Shown: positions 24,156 to 25,199 of the stretch, piece by piece
Layout of the letters: every line of letters starts with the position of its first letter
Numbering within the stretch: position 1 is the first letter of the stretch
IMG/VR virus record: IMGVR_UViG_3300008339_000435
Location: 1 to 25,199 of that record
Direction: 5' to 3' (one strand)
Origin: a virus
Length of the DNA: 25,199 nt
Notes under the pieces: generated by a model
The model's input: the letters and a program-made list of their open reading frames with translations, nothing else
Database searches by the model: none
What the model was told of the DNA's origin: nothing
Made by a program: the position numbers and the translations under genes

Positions 24156-24857
24156 ATGACAAAAAATATAATCAACACAATACTATTATTTATATTAGTA
24201 GCTATTTTAGGTTTTCTAACAAGTTGGGTACTATGGTCAAAAACACCCACACTAGCGCCAACTAATGACCCGTTACACCCTATTGGACCGTATATTGAAA
24301 CAATTAAGGTAGATACCGTCAATGACATTAGAGGTAAACGAGCATTGTTTATAGGCGATTCTCACACGGCCAATCACAATTACGGTTGGCAAGTACAATT
24401 ATGTAGGACAACAGGCCTAATACCAAACAATATATCGGTAGGAGGTAAAACAACAAGTTGGATGCTTACACAAGCACAAATGTATGTTACTTCACACTAC
24501 GACTATTGTTTTATATATGGAGGAGCTAATGACATGTTTAATAGCCATATTAGTGCCTCTAATGCGTTTAATAACATTCAAAACATAGTTAACATATGTA
24601 AGTATAAAGGCGTTAAACCCATTGTATTGACTGGATTTGATTATACTGTGTGTACTAGAACAAGTAACAAAGCCTATCCAGGTAAAGGAGCTGAATTGCA
24701 AAGGATGTTACTAATGCAGCTTCAGGGGGCGATGGTGGTTGATACTAGAGTGGTTTACAGGAGTGATTGTGGGGATGAGTTATGCCATATGAATTATTCA
24801 GGGCATAGGAAGATGTCAGAAGCAGTAGTTTCAGTTTGTAAGTTTAGAAAACATTAA
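24156..24857 (+). CDS. Membrane-anchored SGNH/GDSL hydrolase
   Basis: A 233-residue esterase/acylhydrolase candidate. Residues 6-26 (INTILLFILVAILGFLTSWV) are an N-terminal anchor or uncleaved signal. The SGNH blocks are FIGDSHT with nucleophile Ser69, a Gly in SVGGK (94-98), YGGANDM with Asn125, and DELCH with Asp207 and His211. Likely substrates are acetyl or acyl groups on cell-wall or surface polysaccharide (inference). C-rich codons are more frequent than in neighbours (about 45% GC across 24241-24300 by hand count), hinting at a different origin. Start context GAAAGTT. Confidence 0.87.
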   Translation: MTKNIINTILLFILVAILGFLTSWVLWSKTPTLAPTNDPLHPIGPYIETIKVDTVNDIRGKRALFIGDSHTANHNYGWQVQLCRTTGLIPNNISVGGKTTSWMLTQAQMYVTSHYDYCFIYGGANDMFNSHISASNAFNNIQNIVNICKYKGVKPIVLTGFDYTVCTRTSNKAYPGKGAELQRMLLMQLQGAMVVDTRVVYRSDCGDELCHMNYSGHRKMSEAVVSVCKFRKH

Positions 24858-24866
24858 TTATATTAA
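24835..24866 (+). promoter_or_regulatory. Bacteroidota-type promoter upstream of the 24874 gene
   Basis: TTTG at 24835-24838, 20 bases, then TATATTAA at 24859-24866. The ATG at 24874 is seven bases after the -7 box. The -33 element is inside the SGNH coding sequence. Confidence 0.55.
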
Positions 24867-24873
24867 GGTAATT

Positions 24874-25017
24874 ATGTGGTTACAAAATAATTTTAATTTA
24901 GTTATGATTGTGGGCTTGACTTTGATTATAGGGTTGAGTGTGGGTGAGGCTAGAAAAACTCATAAGGAAATTAAGAAGGGTGAGGCCCAATGGTTATTAA
25001 AGAAGAAGAAAAAATGA
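24874..25017 (+). CDS. Small single-span membrane protein (47 aa)
   Basis: A 47-residue protein with a single N-terminal membrane segment (FNLVMIVGLTLIIGLSVG, about 7-24) and a strongly basic cytoplasmic tail (RKTHKEIKKGEA ... LLKKKKK). Not recognised; a pinholin- or spanin-like lysis accessory role is one option given the nearby SGNH hydrolase. It follows a promoter and overlaps the next ATG (ATGA). Confidence 0.65.
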   Translation: MWLQNNFNLVMIVGLTLIIGLSVGEARKTHKEIKKGEAQWLLKKKKK

Positions 25018-25169
25018 GATTAAACCCGTATAGTATTCTATTAATTATAGTATTTAATGCTACGGTTTCGGTTACAAATAAAACAATAAAAAATAAAATA
25101 TATGAAAAAACAACTAATGACTCTAGTTTTTACCCTATTGACAGTATTGGGGTTGAACGCCAAATGTGA
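25014..25169 (+). CDS. Possible small membrane/secreted protein (51 aa), overlapping the next gene
   Basis: A 51-residue frame: hydrophobic N-terminus (YSILLIIVFNATVSV), then a polar tail (NKTIKNKIYEKTTNDSS). It begins with an ATGA overlap of the previous gene, which supports it. It then runs 68 bp into the next gene in another frame, which is unusual here. It may be real, spanin-like nested architecture, or a chance open frame. Confidence 0.45.
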   Translation: MRLNPYSILLIIVFNATVSVTNKTIKNKIYEKTTNDSSFYPIDSIGVERQM

Positions 25170-25199
25170 TTGGAGCACATTGAAACTCCAGCAATGGAA
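25102..25199 (+). CDS. Secreted protein with signal peptide, cut by the right edge
   Basis: The first 32 residues are visible. MKKQLMTLVFTLLTVLGLNA is a textbook Sec signal peptide (basic start, hydrophobic core, Ala at the end), then KCDWSTLKLQQW begins the mature part, possibly lipid- or disulfide-linked through the Cys. The start is preceded by the A-rich AAATAAAATAT without an SD site. The gene continues beyond base 25199; I recognise no function, but a surface or virion protein is plausible. Confidence 0.68.
   Translation, partial: MKKQLMTLVFTLLTVLGLNAKCDWSTLKLQQW

Noticed and set aside
24492-24701. Minus-strand frame inside the SGNH gene
   Set aside because: The SGNH motifs on the plus strand explain the region.

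Overview
The window (about 25.2 kb, AT-rich, roughly 30% GC by eye) looks like part of a T4-like (myovirus-type) bacteriophage genome, probably infecting a Bacteroidota (flavobacteria-like) host. The T4-like assignment rests on the replisome genes: the C-terminal part of a family-B DNA polymerase, a gp45-type sliding clamp, and gp44- and gp62-type clamp-loader subunits. The Bacteroidota assignment rests on two signals read directly from the sequence. Eight promoters have the form TTTG-N20-TATATTWA with invariant spacing, matching the Bacteroidota primary-sigma layout (-33 TTTG, -7 TAnnTTTG). Gene starts lack Shine-Dalgarno sites and often sit in an AAGTT-ATG context. Every gene I can support is on the + strand; most neighbours overlap or are a few bases apart.

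Layout. (1) 1-6.7 kb, replication block: polymerase (cut by the left edge), clamp, two small genes, a complete GroES-GroEL pair, two small genes, gp44, two small genes, gp62, and a small MazG-like protein. (2) 6.7-17.8 kb, glycan island: two methyltransferase domains, seven glycosyltransferase-like domains, a DegT-family PLP enzyme with His where Lys is expected, and an RmlD-like reductase. A Cas4/RecB-like nuclease, a ribbon-helix-helix protein and a zinc-ribbon protein are embedded in it. (3) 17.8-19.8 kb: small nucleic-acid-binding-type proteins (DksA/TraR-like zinc finger, HTH plus degenerate HNH-like protein, AT-hook-like tail). (4) 19.8-20.7 kb: a membrane protein and a membrane-anchored lytic transglycosylase, probably lysis-related. 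(5) 20.7-24.1 kb: a run of very small, mostly unrecognised genes, several with their own promoter. (6) 24.1-25.2 kb: a membrane-anchored SGNH hydrolase, small membrane proteins, and the start of a secreted protein cut by the right edge.

How the parts fit together. Clamp, loader and polymerase form the processive replication machine; the chaperonin pair may fold phage proteins. The island could make and transfer a modified (deoxy, methylated) sugar to a virion protein, the DNA or a host surface glycan; the sequence does not say which. The strongest less-expected signals are the fixed-geometry promoter family, including four promoters that place ATG exactly five bases after the -7 box (predicted leaderless transcripts), the His-for-Lys DegT enzyme inside the phage glycan island, and the chaperonin operon with unusual codon use inside the replisome block. 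No stretch over about 300 bases lacks a gene. I saw no tRNA, rRNA, CRISPR array, insertion sequence or convincing terminator.
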